A stretch of 64,000 bases of DNA from Chitinimonas viridis. Lineage in GTDB: Bacteria > Pseudomonadota > Gammaproteobacteria > Burkholderiales > Chitinimonadaceae. Position numbers and translations under genes: made by a program. The DNA is taken from contig NZ_JAUFPU010000004.1 in the NCBI RefSeq assembly GCF_030409555.1, positions 189,680-253,679 on the forward strand, in the 5' to 3' direction. Positions 1 through 9,655 of this stretch are shown here, piece after piece (position 1 is the stretch's first letter; every line of letters begins with the position of its first letter). The notes beneath the pieces were generated by a model. It made no database searches. It saw nothing but the letters and a program-made list of their open reading frames with translations, and was not told the DNA's origin.

Positions 1-300
1 GTGCCACCAACCGGTCTCCGCTTCGCTTTACCGGTGCGGCCTGGCATGCAGGCCCTACCCAAGCGAGGCTGGTCGGCGACATCCGCTGCGACTGTCCTGC
101 GACTGCAGACACATCGCGCATCGTGGTTCAGCTTGTTGTATCGGCTCTAAGAGACCGCTTCCCTGGCGACGTACTGCCAGGCTGCGGGGTGCTTCGCCAG
201 CCTGCCTGGGTACGCTAACAAGGTAGTCAGCCAGGCGGCGGCACAAGTTCCCGGCAATTTTGACCAAGATCAAACCTATCGCCCGATTACGCAGCTTCTG
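1..300. other. Upstream region of clpB with no recognised gene
   Basis: No convincing coding sequence is seen here; the one short open frame on the minus strand (55-273) has no recognisable motif and no family resemblance. Two small hairpins are visible: ggcctg/caggcc at 38-54 and cctggc/gccagg at 162-181. They could belong to the end of a gene left of the window. The clpB promoter lies just to the right. Confidence 0.5.
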
Positions 301-330
301 CTTGAAAACAGCGCAGACTTACCCCAACTA
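301..330 (+). promoter_or_regulatory. Sigma-32 (heat shock) promoter of clpB
   Basis: The sequence cttgaaa at 301-307 is a perfect -35 element for RpoH, and ccccaacta at 322-330 matches the CCCCATnT-type -10 element, with a 14-base spacer. The start codon of clpB follows 30 bases later. ClpB genes are classic sigma-32 targets, so element and gene agree. Confidence 0.85.
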
Positions 331-359
331 GGAAGCATTGAACAACGGGAGCCATCACC

Positions 360-2942
360 ATGCGCTACGACAAGCTGACCACCAAATTCCAGCAAGCCCT
401 GGCCGACGCCCAGAGCCTGGCCCTTGCCAACGACAATGGCTATATCGAACCCCAGCACACCCTGCTGGCCCTGCTTTACGACGCCGAATCGGGAGCGGGC
501 TCCTTGCTGGCGCGTGCGGGTGTCAACATCAACCCCCTGCGCACCGGGTTGGAAGGTGCGATCAAGCGCCTGCCACAGGTAAGTGGCACGGGCGGCGAGA
601 TCACGGTTTCCAAAGAGTTGGCCAATCTGCTGAACCTGACAGACAAGGCCGCGACCAAGCGTGGCGACCAGTTCATTTCTTCCGATCTGTTCCTGTTGGC
701 ACTGGCCGAGGACAAAGGCGAAACCGGCCGCCTGCTCAAGGACAACGGCGGCAAGAAGGAGGCCATCACCGCCGCGGTGGATGCCGTGCGTGGTGGTGAG
801 GCCGTCAACAGTGCCGATGCCGAGCAAAAGCGCGAGGCGCTCAGCAAATACACCCTGGATCTGACCGAGCGAGCCCGCCAGGGCAAGCTGGACCCGGTGA
901 TAGGCCGTGATGATGAAATACGCCGCGCCATCCAGGTACTGCAACGCCGAACCAAGAACAACCCGGTGCTGATAGGCGAACCCGGGGTGGGCAAGACCGC
1001 CATCGTCGAAGGTCTGGCCCAGCGCATCATCAATGGCGAGGTACCTGAATCGCTCAAGCACAAGAAGCTGCTGGTACTCGATCTGGCCTCCTTGCTGGCG
1101 GGCGCCAAATACCGGGGTGAATTCGAAGAGCGCCTCAAGGCCGTGCTCAATGAGCTGGCCAAGGACGAAGGCAATACCATCATCTTCATCGACGAGATCC
1201 ACACCCTCGTCGGCGCAGGCAAGGCAGAAGGCGCCATGGATGCTGGCAATATGCTCAAGCCCGCCCTGGCCCGTGGCGAACTACATTGCCTGGGCGCCAC
1301 CACCCTCGACGAATACCGCAAATACATCGAGAAGGATGCCGCACTGGAACGGCGCTTCCAGAAGGTGCTGGTGGACGAACCCAGCGTGGAAGCCACCATC
1401 GCCATCCTGCGTGGCCTGCAGGAGAAATACGAGATACACCACGGCGTGGAGATTACCGACCCGGCCATCGTGGCCGCTGCCGAGCTGTCGCATCGCTATA
1501 TCACCGACCGCTTCCTGCCAGACAAGGCTATAGACCTGATCGACGAGGCTGCCTCGCGTATCAAGATGGAGATCGACTCCAAACCCGAAGTCATGGACAA
1601 GCTGGAGCGGCGCACCATACAGCTCAAGATTGAGCGCGAAGCCATCCGCCGCGAGAAGGACGAAGCCTCCATTCGCCGTCTGGGCCTGATTGAAGAAGAA
1701 ATTGGCCGGTTAGAGAAGGAATACTCCGACCTGGAAGAAATATGGAAGGTCGAGAAAGCGGCGGTACTGGGCTCCCAGGCCATACGCGAAGAAATCGAAC
1801 AACTCAAGCAGCAGATGGAGGAAGCGCGGCGGCGTGGCGACTGGCAGAAGATGAGCGAGCTGCAGTATGGCAAGCTACCCGAGCTGGAGGCCAAGCTGCA
1901 TGTCGCCGAGGCTGCCGAGAGCGGCACCACCCAGAACAAGCTGCTGCGCACCCAGGTAGGTGCCGAGGAGATCGCCGAGGTAGTCAGCCGCGCCACCGGC
2001 ATACCGGTGAGCAAGATGATGTCGGGCGAACGCGACAAGCTGCTCAAGATGGAAGAGGCCCTACACCAGCGCCTGGTAGGCCAGAACGAAGCCGTCACCC
2101 TGGTGGCAGACGCCATCCGCCGCTCCCGCTCCGGCCTGGCCGACCCCAACAAGCCCTATGGCAGCTTCCTGTTCCTGGGCCCGACCGGCGTGGGCAAGAC
2201 CGAGTTGTGCAAGGCCTTGGCCAGCTTCCTGTTCGATACCGAGGAACACATCATCCGGGTGGACATGAGCGAGTTCATGGAGAAGCACTCGGTCAGCCGT
2301 TTGATTGGCGCCCCACCCGGCTATGTAGGCTATGAAGAAGGCGGCTACCTGACTGAAGCCGTGCGACGCAAGCCCTATAGCGTCATCCTGCTGGACGAGG
2401 TGGAAAAAGCCCATCCTGATGTGTTCAATGTGCTGCTGCAGGTGCTGGACGATGGTCGCCTGACCGATGGCCAGGGCCGTACCGTGGATTTCAAGAACAC
2501 CGTGATCGTGATGACCAGCAACCTGGGCTCGCAGCATATCCAGGCCATGGCCACCGACGACTACCAGTTGGTCAAGCTGGCCGTGATGGGCGAGGTCAAG
2601 GGCCATTTCCGTCCCGAGTTCCTCAACCGCATAGACGAAGTCGTGGTATTCCACGCGCTGGGCGAGGATCAGATCGCCGGTATCGCCCGCATCCAGCTGC
2701 AGCGCCTACAAGCAAGGCTGGCTGCCATGGACATGGGCCTGACTGTCACCGACGCGGCACTACGCCACATCGCCACTGCAGGTTTCGATCCGGTCTATGG
2801 CGCACGCCCCTTGAAGCGCGCCATCCAGAGCGAAATCGAGAACCCATTGGCCAAGGCCATACTGGGCGGCGCCTTCAGCGCCAAGCAAACAGTGGTGGTG
2901 GACTATGTAGACGGTGACTTGCGCTTCAGCCAGGCGGTCTAG
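360..2942 (+). CDS. clpB: ATP-dependent disaggregase chaperone ClpB
   Basis: ClpB is a cytoplasmic Hsp100 ring ATPase that pulls polypeptides out of aggregates together with DnaK/DnaJ/GrpE. The 860-residue length is normal for the family. The protein has an N-terminal Clp repeat domain (about 1-145), a first AAA+ module with Walker A GEPGVGKT at 206-213, a long Glu/Arg-rich middle coiled coil (about 410-530), and a second AAA+ module with Walker A GPTGVGKT at 607-614 and a C-terminal small domain. Start choice: ATG preceded by a gggag ribosome site 8 bases upstream. The gene has its own sigma-32 promoter and ends in a strong hairpin, so it is probably monocistronic. No anomaly seen. Confidence 0.98.
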   Translation: MRYDKLTTKFQQALADAQSLALANDNGYIEPQHTLLALLYDAESGAGSLLARAGVNINPLRTGLEGAIKRLPQVSGTGGEITVSKELANLLNLTDKAATKRGDQFISSDLFLLALAEDKGETGRLLKDNGGKKEAITAAVDAVRGGEAVNSADAEQKREALSKYTLDLTERARQGKLDPVIGRDDEIRRAIQVLQRRTKNNPVLIGEPGVGKTAIVEGLAQRIINGEVPESLKHKKLLVLDLASLLAGAKYRGEFEERLKAVLNELAKDEGNTIIFIDEIHTLVGAGKAEGAMDAGNMLKPALARGELHCLGATTLDEYRKYIEKDAALERRFQKVLVDEPSVEATIAILRGLQEKYEIHHGVEITDPAIVAAAELSHRYITDRFLPDKAIDLIDEAASRIKMEIDSKPEVMDKLERRTIQLKIEREAIRREKDEASIRRLGLIEEEIGRLEKEYSDLEEIWKVEKAAVLGSQAIREEIEQLKQQMEEARRRGDWQKMSELQYGKLPELEAKLHVAEAAESGTTQNKLLRTQVGAEEIAEVVSRATGIPVSKMMSGERDKLLKMEEALHQRLVGQNEAVTLVADAIRRSRSGLADPNKPYGSFLFLGPTGVGKTELCKALASFLFDTEEHIIRVDMSEFMEKHSVSRLIGAPPGYVGYEEGGYLTEAVRRKPYSVILLDEVEKAHPDVFNVLLQVLDDGRLTDGQGRTVDFKNTVIVMTSNLGSQHIQAMATDDYQLVKLAVMGEVKGHFRPEFLNRIDEVVVFHALGEDQIAGIARIQLQRLQARLAAMDMGLTVTDAALRHIATAGFDPVYGARPLKRAIQSEIENPLAKAILGGAFSAKQTVVVDYVDGDLRFSQAV

Positions 2943-2950
2943 ACCGCGTT

Positions 2951-2991
2951 TACCGGCGCCTCGCAGGCAAATCCGCTGCGAGGCGCCGGTA
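2951..2991. terminator. Strong bidirectional hairpin between clpB and the AraC-type gene
   Basis: The arms 2951-2966 and 2976-2991 are perfectly complementary over 16 bases with a 9-base loop. It sits between two convergent genes. It lacks a long T-run on either side, so it is a probable but not certain terminator. Confidence 0.7.
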
Positions 2992-3025
2992 GGCCAGCCC
3001 TTTCAAAAGCGCCAAACAAGGCCAT

Positions 3026-4051
3026 CTACCAGGGAGCACCGGCCAACGAAAAGGGCAGGCTCGCCGCCATGCCCGTCCACCGCTTGAAAGACCGGCGAAA
3101 ATTACGGGCATCGTGGAAGCCAAAATATTGTGCCAGTTCCTCCTGGCCATAGCCGTGGTACTGCATCAGGCGCAGTGATTCATGCGTCCGCACCAGGTCC
3201 AGCAAGGCCTGGAAGTGCGTGCCATGCTTGGCCAGGTGGCGCTTGAGGGTCGCCGGGCTGGTGGCCAGCAGGGTGGCAGCCTCTTCCAGTGTCGGTGGAT
3301 TGCCTATCTGGGCATGCAGGCGGTCGTACAGTACCTGCACCAGGCTGTATTGTGGCCTGCCCTGCCTGAGCAGTTGCTGCTTCAGCATGGCATAAGCCGC
3401 AGGATTGCTACGGGGCCAAGGCTGGTGCAGCCACTGGCTATCCAGCACCATGGCATCCAGCTGGCAACCAAACTGCAGGTGGCTACCGAGGTGCACCTGA
3501 TGCTGCGCCAAATTGCGTGGTGGCGTGCGATTGAAGCAGTAGCGCCAGGGCAATGGCTCGTCGGCCAGCCAGCGGCACAGGGCGCTCACGGCCGTCATGT
3601 GCAGCTCGACCAGAAACGGCATCAAGGCAGCCACTCCCACACTATCGGTCCAGTACAGCAGCAGTTCCCCACCTTCCACCTGTAACCTGGGCCCCAGCAG
3701 CGGACATAGCTGATCCTGATGGGTTATCAGCAAGGACAAGGCCTCAGCCAGATTTGGCGCTTGCAACAAAGCCAGGCTGATAGTGCCATAGTGACCAGGC
3801 AGCCATTGCTGCCCCAGTTCGAACGCCACATCGCGTTGCCCATCCTGTTTGGCCAGATTGGCCAGCATGGCCAATAGCTGCGCGGGGCTGACCGCTGCCC
3901 TCCCCTCGCTCAAGGCCAACGCGTCCAAGCCTGTACCGCGCAGCAGCATATCGCTTGCCATATCGCGCCGTGCCGCCAGCGACGATAGCAGGGCTGGCTG
4001 ATGCATGGCAGGCAGCAGCGGTGTATCCCGGCTATAGCAATCGGCCAGCAT
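3026..4051 (-). CDS. AraC family transcriptional regulator
   Basis: A 341-residue regulator of the AraC type with the long N-terminal effector/dimerisation region (arabinose-binding-like, as in OruR/ArgR-type members). The C-terminal helix-turn-helix pair has TLEEAATLLATSPATLKRHL as the first helix-turn-helix and the second in the segment containing ELAQYFGFHDARNFRRSFKR. The start used here (ATG at 4051, MLADCYSR) is chosen because it begins right at the end of the upstream GGDEF-type gene; longer in-frame starts would run deep into that gene. The two genes lie head-to-tail with only a few bases between them and are probably co-transcribed. The target genes are unknown. Confidence 0.88.
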   Translation of the reverse strand: MLADCYSRDTPLLPAMHQPALLSSLAARRDMASDMLLRGTGLDALALSEGRAAVSPAQLLAMLANLAKQDGQRDVAFELGQQWLPGHYGTISLALLQAPNLAEALSLLITHQDQLCPLLGPRLQVEGGELLLYWTDSVGVAALMPFLVELHMTAVSALCRWLADEPLPWRYCFNRTPPRNLAQHQVHLGSHLQFGCQLDAMVLDSQWLHQPWPRSNPAAYAMLKQQLLRQGRPQYSLVQVLYDRLHAQIGNPPTLEEAATLLATSPATLKRHLAKHGTHFQALLDLVRTHESLRLMQYHGYGQEELAQYFGFHDARNFRRSFKRWTGMAASLPFSLAGAPW

Positions 4052-4055
4052 AGGC

Positions 4056-4952
4056 TCAGGATGCCTGCGCCTGGAGCGGCATGGCGGGTTCCAGCTCCGC
4101 ATTCAGCGCGGCCAGTTGCGTAACCACATCGCCTGCCATCACGGCGCTGACCACTCTGGCACCTAGATGTAGCCGGATGCCTTGCTGCCGGGTATGCCAG
4201 GCCAGTTGGCCCACCACGCTGCGCAGGTGGCTGGCGATGCGGCCGGCGGTGGCATGATCTGTCCCTGGCAGCAGGATAGCAAAACGGTCGCCAGCATAGC
4301 GGCACAGCAGGTCGTCGTTACCCAGGTTCAGCAACAACAAGTGGCTGATGGCCTGGAGCAGGCGATCTCCTTCACCATGCCCATAGGCCCGATTGATCGC
4401 GTGGAACCGGTCTATATCCAGCAATATCACCGAGCAAGGCGCTTGTGGGCGCGCTGCCCGCTCCAGCGCCACCTGCTGCTGCAGGTACTCGGCATTGGCC
4501 AGTTGGGTGATACGATCAAATACCCGATGATCGCGAAACAGCCGCTCGCGCTTGAGTAGCTGCTCATTCAGGGAAAACTGCTCCTGGCGCCAGAAGTACA
4601 ACCCTACCGTCAGCGTCAGCATGCCCAGGGGACCAAGCGCCGATTCCAGCCAGTTGTCCCAGTTCGCACCCGCTTGCAGGCGAAAGAACTCGTCCAGGCA
4701 ATCCGCCATTCCACCCAGCGCCACCCCTGCCAAACCCAGCCCCAGCAAGGCCGTTACCCTGCCCCGTGGTCTGCTGCTCAATATCTGCAGCAGCCAGATC
4801 GTGGCCATCAACGCAGTACCGCCTTCACCCACGACATCCATCCACTGCCAGTCAGCCCTTGGTTTGAGTTCGCCCAGGCCTTGGTAGAGCAACAGTAGGC
4901 CCAGCAAGGCCAGCCCAAACACAAGCAGCGGAACACGATAGAGATGCAGCAT
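4056..4952 (-). CDS. Membrane protein with degenerate GGDEF domain
   Basis: A 298-residue protein with four likely membrane segments in the first 120 residues, a short linker (LNEQLLKRERLFRDHRVFDR) and a C-terminal diguanylate-cyclase-like domain (about 145-285). The hallmark loop that should read GG(D/E)EF is AGDRF here (in CRYAGDRFAILLPG). The substrate Asp of the first strand (LLDIDRFHAINRAYGH) is kept. Loss of the catalytic Glu suggests that the protein does not make cyclic-di-GMP and may be a receptor or a structural regulator; this is inference. It lies directly upstream of, and probably in one operon with, an AraC-type regulator. Confidence 0.87.
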   Translation of the reverse strand: MLHLYRVPLLVFGLALLGLLLLYQGLGELKPRADWQWMDVVGEGGTALMATIWLLQILSSRPRGRVTALLGLGLAGVALGGMADCLDEFFRLQAGANWDNWLESALGPLGMLTLTVGLYFWRQEQFSLNEQLLKRERLFRDHRVFDRITQLANAEYLQQQVALERAARPQAPCSVILLDIDRFHAINRAYGHGEGDRLLQAISHLLLLNLGNDDLLCRYAGDRFAILLPGTDHATAGRIASHLRSVVGQLAWHTRQQGIRLHLGARVVSAVMAGDVVTQLAALNAELEPAMPLQAQAS

Positions 4953-5266
4953 GGTGGTACACCGTCGTTGCCAAGATGACCGCCAGATTACGTCTCGCGC
5001 ATGTCAGCACCATTGCAAACCCCTTGGGGGGCAATTCAGCTCATCTACCGGCACTGGCACCCCGATTTCCGCGCAGCCCCCTTACCCACACTGGGTTTTA
5101 CCCTGGGCATTCCGGCTCATCGCAACGGCCATTGATGCTGTCCAAGCCCCTTCCAACGTCCCGCTGGGGACAACGTCACGAAAACGCAATCTACCCACCC
5201 TAGCTTGCCTCCCCGAAGCGCGGCCTGCCAACCAGGCAAGCCGCCGTCATCGCTCAGGGAGAAGCA
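4953..5266. promoter_or_regulatory. Divergent intergenic region between GGDEF-type gene and TonB receptor
   Basis: This 314-base region separates two divergent genes and must carry promoters for both. I see no confident -35/-10 pair. A gtcac half-site near 5175 hints at a Pho box but has no convincing partner. A gggag ribosome site precedes the receptor start. Confidence 0.4.
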
Positions 5267-7753
5267 ATGAAGTCGCACCTCACACCGTGCCGTACCGTCA
5301 TGGCCATCTGCATCGCAAGCCTGATGCAAGGTACGCATGCCGCCGACGAAGCACCGGTAACAACCATTACGGTAACCGGCCAGGCCGCCCGCATCCGGAA
5401 TGCACTGGATGTACAGCAAGCAGATGACAGCATTGTCAGCGTGGTGCACGCCGATGCCATCGGCGCCCTGCCAGACACAAATGCCGCCGAAGCATTGCAG
5501 CGCGTACCCGGTGTCTCGGTAGAACGCGACCAGGGCGAGGGCCGATATATCCGGGTTCGCGGCCTGGGGCCTGATCTCAACAGCGTCACCATCAATGGCG
5601 GGCTGATTCCCTCACCCGAGAGTGATCGTCGTGCCGTGATGCTGGATGTCATACCCAGCGCCCTCATACGCTCACTGGAGGTCAAGAAAACCCTTACCCC
5701 CGATCAGGATGCCAACTCCATCGGCGGCACGGTGGAGGTCAAGACCGTCTCGGCATTCGATTACCCTGGCCGATTCAGCTCATTCGAGGCAGAAGCCAGC
5801 CATGACCAGCATACCGGCCAGACCAGCCCCAAGATCGCCACCACCTTTGCCGACCGTTACCTGGACGGAAAACTGGGCCTGGCTGCAGGTTTAAGCCTGG
5901 AGAAACGCAAGTTCGGCTCCGCCAATATCGAAACCGGCGGCAACTGGGACTTTGACGACGACAAGGTGCTGCTGGAAGAGTTTGAGAACCGCAACTACCT
6001 GATCACGCGCGAGCGACTGGGAATGGCTTTCAATCTGGACTACAAGGCAGTTGCCGGCCAGCGCTACTATGCCCGTACCCTGCTGAGCCGCTATAGCGAC
6101 ACCGAAGAGCGGCAGGCGCATGTCATCGAGTTTGATGAGGCGCAGGATGCTGGCGAGCTGGGTGAGGCTGAATCCACCCGTGAACTGAAGTCACGCAAGG
6201 AAACCCAGAAGATACTGTCGCTGACGCTGGGTACCGAGCAGCAGCTTGGGCCATGGCAGCTCAAGCTTGCCGGGGGTATCAGCCGTGCCAGCGAGACCAC
6301 CCCCGACCACATAGCCGGTGCCGCATTCGAGGGTAGCGACAGCTTTGCCGATGTCGGCTTCCACAATGGTGAGCAACCTACCCTGGTGGGGCCTGCCAGC
6401 CTGTACGACGCCCAGGCCTATGGCCTCAAGGAGGTTGAGCTGGCACATACCCAGTTCAAGGACAGGGAACGCCACCTCCGCCTTGATCTTGCACGCAACC
6501 TGCAGGTGGGTCAGGCCGACATCAGGCTCAAGTTCGGTGGCAAGGCCAGCCATCGCGAAAAAACCGGCGACGAAGACATCTGGTTGTTCGAGGATCTCGA
6601 CGATGCCGGCCAGAACGAAAGCCAGCTTCAGCTGAGCCACTACAGTGACGGTGCAGCAGACTGGAAACTGGGCCGTTTTGGTCCACGTATTGATGCCAGC
6701 AAGATAGATAGCCTGCTGGGTAAGCTGGACCGCACTGCCTATGCCGATGAAGAAGGCTCCCGCGTGAATGACTTCAGCCTGACGGAAAGGATTCGCGCCG
6801 CCTATCTGCAAGCCCAGTTCGAAACCGGAGACTGGCGCTGGCTGGCGGGGGTGCGCTATGAAGGCACCCGGCTCAAGGCTGATGGCACCGGACTGGAAAA
6901 TGGCAGCTTCATCGCCAGCCACACAGCGCGCAAATACCACCACTGGCTGCCTGCGCTGCACGCCCGCCATGATCTGGATCGACACACCAGTTTGCGGATG
7001 GCGCTGACGCATTCCGTGGTGCGCCCCACCTTCGGTCAGATGGCGCCCGGCTTTGTCATCGATGGCGATGAAGCCAGCTTTGGCAACCCCGACCTCAAGC
7101 CGCTGGAATCCCGCAACCTGGACCTCGGTCTGGAACAGCGCCTGGTCACAGCCGGCACCCTGTCGGCCTATGTATTCCACAAGCGCATGGACAACTTCAT
7201 CTACGGCACCGACCTGGCCGGTACCGGCCGCTGGACAGACTTTGACGAGGCGAGCAGCTTTGCCAATGGCGGCAGGGCCAGCGTCCGTGGCGTGGAACTG
7301 AACTACGTACAGTCATTCGCCCAGGGCTGGCTGCTGTCAGCCAATGCCACCTTTTCCGACTCCATCGCCAGCATCAGCCGTTACGATGCAGACTTGGGCC
7401 GGATGGTGGCGCGTGATGTTCCCCTGCCCAGCCAGTCAGACCGCACGGCAAACCTGACGCTGGGCTACGAAAGCGGCCCCGTCAGCCTGCGCCTGGCCAC
7501 CAATTACAAGTCGGCCTATCTGCTGGAGGTCAGCGATGTACTGGACGCCCGCCGCGATCTCTATGTAGCAAGCCAGACCCAGTACGACTTCTCAGCCAGC
7601 TACAAGCTGGGCAAGGCCATGATGCTGAGCTTCGAGGCTTTGAACCTGGGCAATGAGCCCTACTACGCCTACATGGGCCAGCGCCGCCACAATGCCCAGT
7701 TCGAGACCTATGGCCGCACCTACAAGCTCGGCCTGAAGTACACGCTCAATTGA
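5267..7753 (+). CDS. TonB-dependent outer-membrane receptor
   Basis: An 828-residue outer-membrane active transporter. It has an N-terminal signal peptide ending around THA-AD, a TonB-box-like segment (VTTITVTGQAA), a plug domain with the typical NAAEALQRVPGVSVERDQGEG and IRVRGLGPDLNSVTING segments, and a C-terminal beta barrel ending in the aromatic-rich GRTYKLGLKYTLN. It belongs to the TonB receptor subtype often annotated as TIGR01782-like. The next gene is a secreted beta-propeller phytase starting 24 bases downstream, so the receptor probably imports a product of phytate hydrolysis or the metal-phytate complex (inference). Start: ATG with gggag about 10 bases upstream. Confidence 0.95.
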   Translation: MKSHLTPCRTVMAICIASLMQGTHAADEAPVTTITVTGQAARIRNALDVQQADDSIVSVVHADAIGALPDTNAAEALQRVPGVSVERDQGEGRYIRVRGLGPDLNSVTINGGLIPSPESDRRAVMLDVIPSALIRSLEVKKTLTPDQDANSIGGTVEVKTVSAFDYPGRFSSFEAEASHDQHTGQTSPKIATTFADRYLDGKLGLAAGLSLEKRKFGSANIETGGNWDFDDDKVLLEEFENRNYLITRERLGMAFNLDYKAVAGQRYYARTLLSRYSDTEERQAHVIEFDEAQDAGELGEAESTRELKSRKETQKILSLTLGTEQQLGPWQLKLAGGISRASETTPDHIAGAAFEGSDSFADVGFHNGEQPTLVGPASLYDAQAYGLKEVELAHTQFKDRERHLRLDLARNLQVGQADIRLKFGGKASHREKTGDEDIWLFEDLDDAGQNESQLQLSHYSDGAADWKLGRFGPRIDASKIDSLLGKLDRTAYADEEGSRVNDFSLTERIRAAYLQAQFETGDWRWLAGVRYEGTRLKADGTGLENGSFIASHTARKYHHWLPALHARHDLDRHTSLRMALTHSVVRPTFGQMAPGFVIDGDEASFGNPDLKPLESRNLDLGLEQRLVTAGTLSAYVFHKRMDNFIYGTDLAGTGRWTDFDEASSFANGGRASVRGVELNYVQSFAQGWLLSANATFSDSIASISRYDADLGRMVARDVPLPSQSDRTANLTLGYESGPVSLRLATNYKSAYLLEVSDVLDARRDLYVASQTQYDFSASYKLGKAMMLSFEALNLGNEPYYAYMGQRRHNAQFETYGRTYKLGLKYTLN

Positions 7754-7776
7754 TCCGTAGACGCGAGAACAAACCG

Positions 7777-9585
7777 ATGAAAAAAACTATCGTTACGGTA
7801 CTTTATCTGGCCAGCTTGATCGCTTCGGCCCAACCCACCGGCCTGCCCGCCGCCGTACACCCGGCAGAACAACTGGCCGCACTGGATGGCGGCTTTTGGC
7901 TGGCCCGCGAGCAGCATCAATTGCGGCAGCTGGACGGGCAAGGCCAGGAAACTGGCCGGCTGGCCATCAAATCCACGCAACTGGATGCACGCGGCCATAT
8001 CGCGGCCGTGGTCGACTACGGCAGCCAGCAAGTACAGCTGCTTGATGCCAGGCCCGGCCAGTTGCAAAGGCTAGCGACTTTGCCAGCTACGCGTTTCAGC
8101 GTGGAAGCACTCTGCCTCTATCGTGACCCGCAAGCCCTGCTACACGCGTTTTTGATCGGCGAGGAAGGCCAGGGGGAACAATGGCTGCTCTCGGCGAGCC
8201 CAGCCCGCAAGGTACGCAACCTGTCACTGCCACCGGGCGTGGTCCACTGCCAGGTCGATGATGCCAGCCGCCAGCTATTGCTGGTGGAAGAGGATTTTGG
8301 TGTCTGGGCCTACCCAGCCGATGCCGAGCGCCCATTCCAGCGCCAGGCGGTACTGCTGAAACAGCCTTATGGCAAGCTCAAGGGCGGCGCCAGCCAGGTG
8401 GTGGCACTGCCCGGCGGGGTGGCAGTACTCGATCAGGCTGGCTTGGCGTTGCACTTGGTGCGTTACGTTGATCAAGCCTGGCAATACCTCCGCCGCCTGC
8501 CGCAGGCGCATGAGCGTGATGGCATAGCCAGCCTGGCGCAGGGCATCCTGGTACGCGATGCCCGCACAGCCCAGTGGCAGCTTAGCCGTTGGCCAACCAA
8601 AGCCCCCACCAAGCCAGACACACTACCCATCGTCCTGCCGCTGGCGCAGACAGACCCAGTAGCCAAGCTCGGTGACGCCGCCGACGACCCCGCTATCTGG
8701 ATCAATCCGTCCAACCGTGCCGACAGCCGTGTGCTGGGCACCAATAAGAAGCAAGGATTGTTGGTCTACGATCTGCAGGGCAAGGAAAAACAGCTGTTGG
8801 CGGTAGGCCGCCTCAATAATGTGGACATACGCCAGCAGGTCAAACTCGGCACGCAGACGCTGGATCTCGCGGTAGCCACCCACCGCGATGATCTGGCCTT
8901 GGTGGTGTTCAACATCGGCAGCAATGGCGTGGTCAGCGAACTGGGGCGCATACCTACCGGGCAGCAGGACATCTACGGTGTCTGCCTCTACCAGCCCAAA
9001 GGTGGCGGACTGGAAGCGTTTGTCAACGACAAGGATGGCCGCTTCCTGCACTACCGCCTGGCCATGCAGGACGGCAAGCTGCAAGGCCATCTGCTACGTG
9101 AGTTCCGCACCGGTAGCCAGCCTGAGGGTTGTGTCGCTCATGATGCCGAGGGCGTGCTGTTTTTCGGTGAAGAGGACAAGGGCGTCTGGACTACCTCGGC
9201 GCGTGCCGACGCCCCCAGCCAGGCGCGCCTGATCTTGCCGGTAGGCCAGCGTTTGCAGGCCGATGTGGAAGGTATGGCCTTGTACTACGGGCCCCGCCAT
9301 ACCTACCTGCTGGTCTCCAGCCAGGGCAATGACAGCTATGTGGTGCTGGATGCGCAGGCGCCCTATCGCTACCGTGGTGCTTTCCGGGTCGGCATCAATC
9401 TGGATCGTGGCATTGATGCCGCATCCGAAACCGACGGCCTGGATGTCACCTCGGCCAATCTGGGGACGGGCTGGCAGGAGGGCATGCTGGTAGTGCAGGA
9501 TGGTCACAAGCGCCTGCCTGATGGCCCGCAGAACTTCAAATATGTGCCGTGGTCTGGCATAGCCGAGGCATTGAAGCTGGATTGA
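7777..9585 (+). CDS. Secreted beta-propeller phytase
   Basis: A 602-residue protein resembling beta-propeller (alkaline, calcium-dependent) phytases that release phosphate from myo-inositol hexakisphosphate. It has a signal peptide (MKKTIVTVLYLASLIASA). The first ~270 residues look like an incomplete propeller, and the second half (about 285-600) carries the classic segments: DDPAIWINP, GTNKKQGLLVYDLQGK, DIYGVCLYQ, GSQPEGCVAHD, FFGEEDKGVW, VEGMALYY, SQGNDSYVVLD, ETDGLDVTS and QNFKYVPW. Tandem half-plus-full propellers are known in this family. The start chosen is the ATG followed by the signal peptide; an in-frame TTG 27 bases upstream overlaps the receptor stop and is less likely. Probable operon with the TonB receptor. 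A hairpin terminator follows. Confidence 0.94.
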   Translation: MKKTIVTVLYLASLIASAQPTGLPAAVHPAEQLAALDGGFWLAREQHQLRQLDGQGQETGRLAIKSTQLDARGHIAAVVDYGSQQVQLLDARPGQLQRLATLPATRFSVEALCLYRDPQALLHAFLIGEEGQGEQWLLSASPARKVRNLSLPPGVVHCQVDDASRQLLLVEEDFGVWAYPADAERPFQRQAVLLKQPYGKLKGGASQVVALPGGVAVLDQAGLALHLVRYVDQAWQYLRRLPQAHERDGIASLAQGILVRDARTAQWQLSRWPTKAPTKPDTLPIVLPLAQTDPVAKLGDAADDPAIWINPSNRADSRVLGTNKKQGLLVYDLQGKEKQLLAVGRLNNVDIRQQVKLGTQTLDLAVATHRDDLALVVFNIGSNGVVSELGRIPTGQQDIYGVCLYQPKGGGLEAFVNDKDGRFLHYRLAMQDGKLQGHLLREFRTGSQPEGCVAHDAEGVLFFGEEDKGVWTTSARADAPSQARLILPVGQRLQADVEGMALYYGPRHTYLLVSSQGNDSYVVLDAQAPYRYRGAFRVGINLDRGIDAASETDGLDVTSANLGTGWQEGMLVVQDGHKRLPDGPQNFKYVPWSGIAEALKLD

Positions 9586-9601
9586 GCGTACCTCGAGATA
9601 G

Positions 9602-9626
9602 AGGCTGGCCTTGCTCAGGCCAGCCT
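9602..9626. terminator. Hairpin between phytase and solute-binding protein genes
   Basis: aggctggcc (9602-9610) and ggccagcct (9618-9626) form a perfect 9-base stem with a 7-base loop between two convergent genes, so it may stop transcription from both sides. Confidence 0.65.
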
Positions 9627-9655
9627 GCCTGGAGCGAGGGATTCCACCCACGCCC

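Noticed and set aside
276-1202. Minus-strand open frame of 308 codons inside clpB
   Set aside because: Antisense shadow of clpB, a high-GC gene; the translation shows no family resemblance and lacks a ribosome site.
5160-5185. Pho box upstream of the TonB receptor
   Set aside because: Only one gtcac half-site is seen and the second half-site at the right spacing is not convincing.
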